Origin: an uncultured Sutterella sp.
GTDB lineage: Bacteria; Pseudomonadota; Gammaproteobacteria; Burkholderiales; Burkholderiaceae_F
Length of the DNA stretch: 5,706 bases
Direction of reading: 5' to 3'
Assembly (NCBI GenBank): GCA_902493085.1
Contig: CABUOH010000092.1
Location: 1-5,706 of the forward strand
The position numbers and the translations under genes are program-made. The notes beneath the pieces were generated by a model. That model ran no database searches, was not told where the DNA came from, and saw only the letters and a list, made by a program, of their open reading frames with translations. Positions 5,288-5,706 of the stretch are shown here, piece after piece; within the stretch, counting starts at the first letter, position 1, and each line of letters starts with the position of its first letter.

Positions 5288-5408
5288 TTATTGCAATTCC
5301 GGGGCGGCAACGCCCGTCCCTCATCCTTCACAATGATCCTCAAGCGGACTTCGCAGGCCGACCACCTGCGTCCGCGCATCCCTGACCTCAACTCAAAGGA
5401 GCATACTC

Positions 5409-5706
5409 ATGACTGTCACGCGCAGAAATCTACTCAAGCATTCATTCGGCGGTCTCGCGCTCGCGGCCGGCATCACGACGGTCCGCGCAGCCGACGCGCC
5501 TCTCAAGGACGGCGCCTGGGACGAGGAAACCGACGTCCTCGTCGTCGGATCGGGCTTTGCCGGCCTCATGGCCGCCTATGAGGCCCGCAAGGCCGGCGCC
5601 TCCGTCATCGTTCTCGAAAAGATGGCGACCGCAGGCGGCAACTCCATCATCAACGGCGGCATCATGGGCGTGCCGGGCACCGAGATTCAGAAGCGAAAGG
5701 GCATTG
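5409..5706 (+). CDS. Tat-exported FAD-binding flavocytochrome-c/fumarate-reductase-type protein, N-terminal part
   Basis: The first 99 codons are present and the gene continues past the right edge. Residues 1-28 are a Tat signal peptide: TRRNLLK (4-10), a hydrophobic stretch GGLALAAGITTV, then an Ala-rich cleavage region (VRAADA). The FAD-binding Rossmann fold begins at once: TDVLVVGSGFAG (41-52, GxGxxG at 47-52), E70 at the end of the second strand (VIVLE), then GGNS (76-79) and NGG (82-84). This pattern is typical of the flavocytochrome c, fumarate reductase and urocanate reductase family, whose members reduce or oxidise C=C bonds of organic acids or steroids in the periplasm. No haem or FMN domain precedes the FAD fold, so electrons must come from a C-terminal domain or a separate cytochrome. 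The ATG at 5409 has AAAGGAG seven bases upstream. The LysR gene opposite is its probable regulator. Substrate cannot be deduced. Confidence 0.88.
   Translation, partial: MTVTRRNLLKHSFGGLALAAGITTVRAADAPLKDGAWDEETDVLVVGSGFAGLMAAYEARKAGASVIVLEKMATAGGNSIINGGIMGVPGTEIQKRKGI

Overview
The window looks like chromosomal DNA from a GC-rich proteobacterium. Codons end mostly in G or C, and spacers between genes are short. The mix of genes (a sulfoxide-reductase-type molybdoenzyme, a Tat-exported flavocytochrome-c-type flavoprotein next to a LysR regulator, and a MetQ-type binding protein) is what I would expect from a betaproteobacterium of the Burkholderiales, perhaps Sutterellaceae. That placement is inference from gene content; no rRNA or other taxonomic marker is present.

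Four genes lie on the minus strand, transcribed right to left: a LysR-type regulator (4264-5220), a MetQ/NlpA-family methionine-binding protein (3120-3920), a cytoplasmic biotin-sulfoxide/methionine-sulfoxide-type molybdopterin reductase (749-3037), and the first 31 codons of 2-isopropylmalate synthase leuA (1-93). On the plus strand, divergent from the regulator, the first 99 codons of a Tat-secreted FAD-binding fumarate-reductase/flavocytochrome-c-type protein start at 5409 and run off the end. The 188-bp divergent spacer holds a clean dyad with a T-N11-A core, a likely LysR operator.

metQ and the bisC-like gene are 82 bp apart with a strong hairpin between them, so they probably form one unit. 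BisC of E. coli is known to reduce free methionine S-sulfoxide, and MetQ-type proteins deliver methionine derivatives to the MetNI transporter. A methionine-sulfoxide capture-and-repair pair is therefore a coherent reading, although no metN or metI is in the window and this MetQ lacks a lipobox cysteine. The 343-bp metQ leader is full of short hairpins and carries five UCCUC anti-Shine-Dalgarno-like motifs.

The least ordinary stretch is the 655-bp gene-free gap between bisC and leuA (94-748). Its bisC-proximal part (445-634) is bounded by a perfect 16-bp inverted repeat and encloses a perfect 33-bp palindrome and a perfect 19-bp palindrome. Downstream of it on the minus strand is a U-tract terminator (359-384). 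This could be a structured non-coding RNA, a long structured 3' UTR, or a small non-autonomous palindromic element. The leuA-proximal part (about 180-360) is distinctly AT-richer. It holds a good sigma70-like promoter for leuA and nine TGCA palindromes with recurring spacings of 16-18 and 34 bp, some overlapping that promoter.
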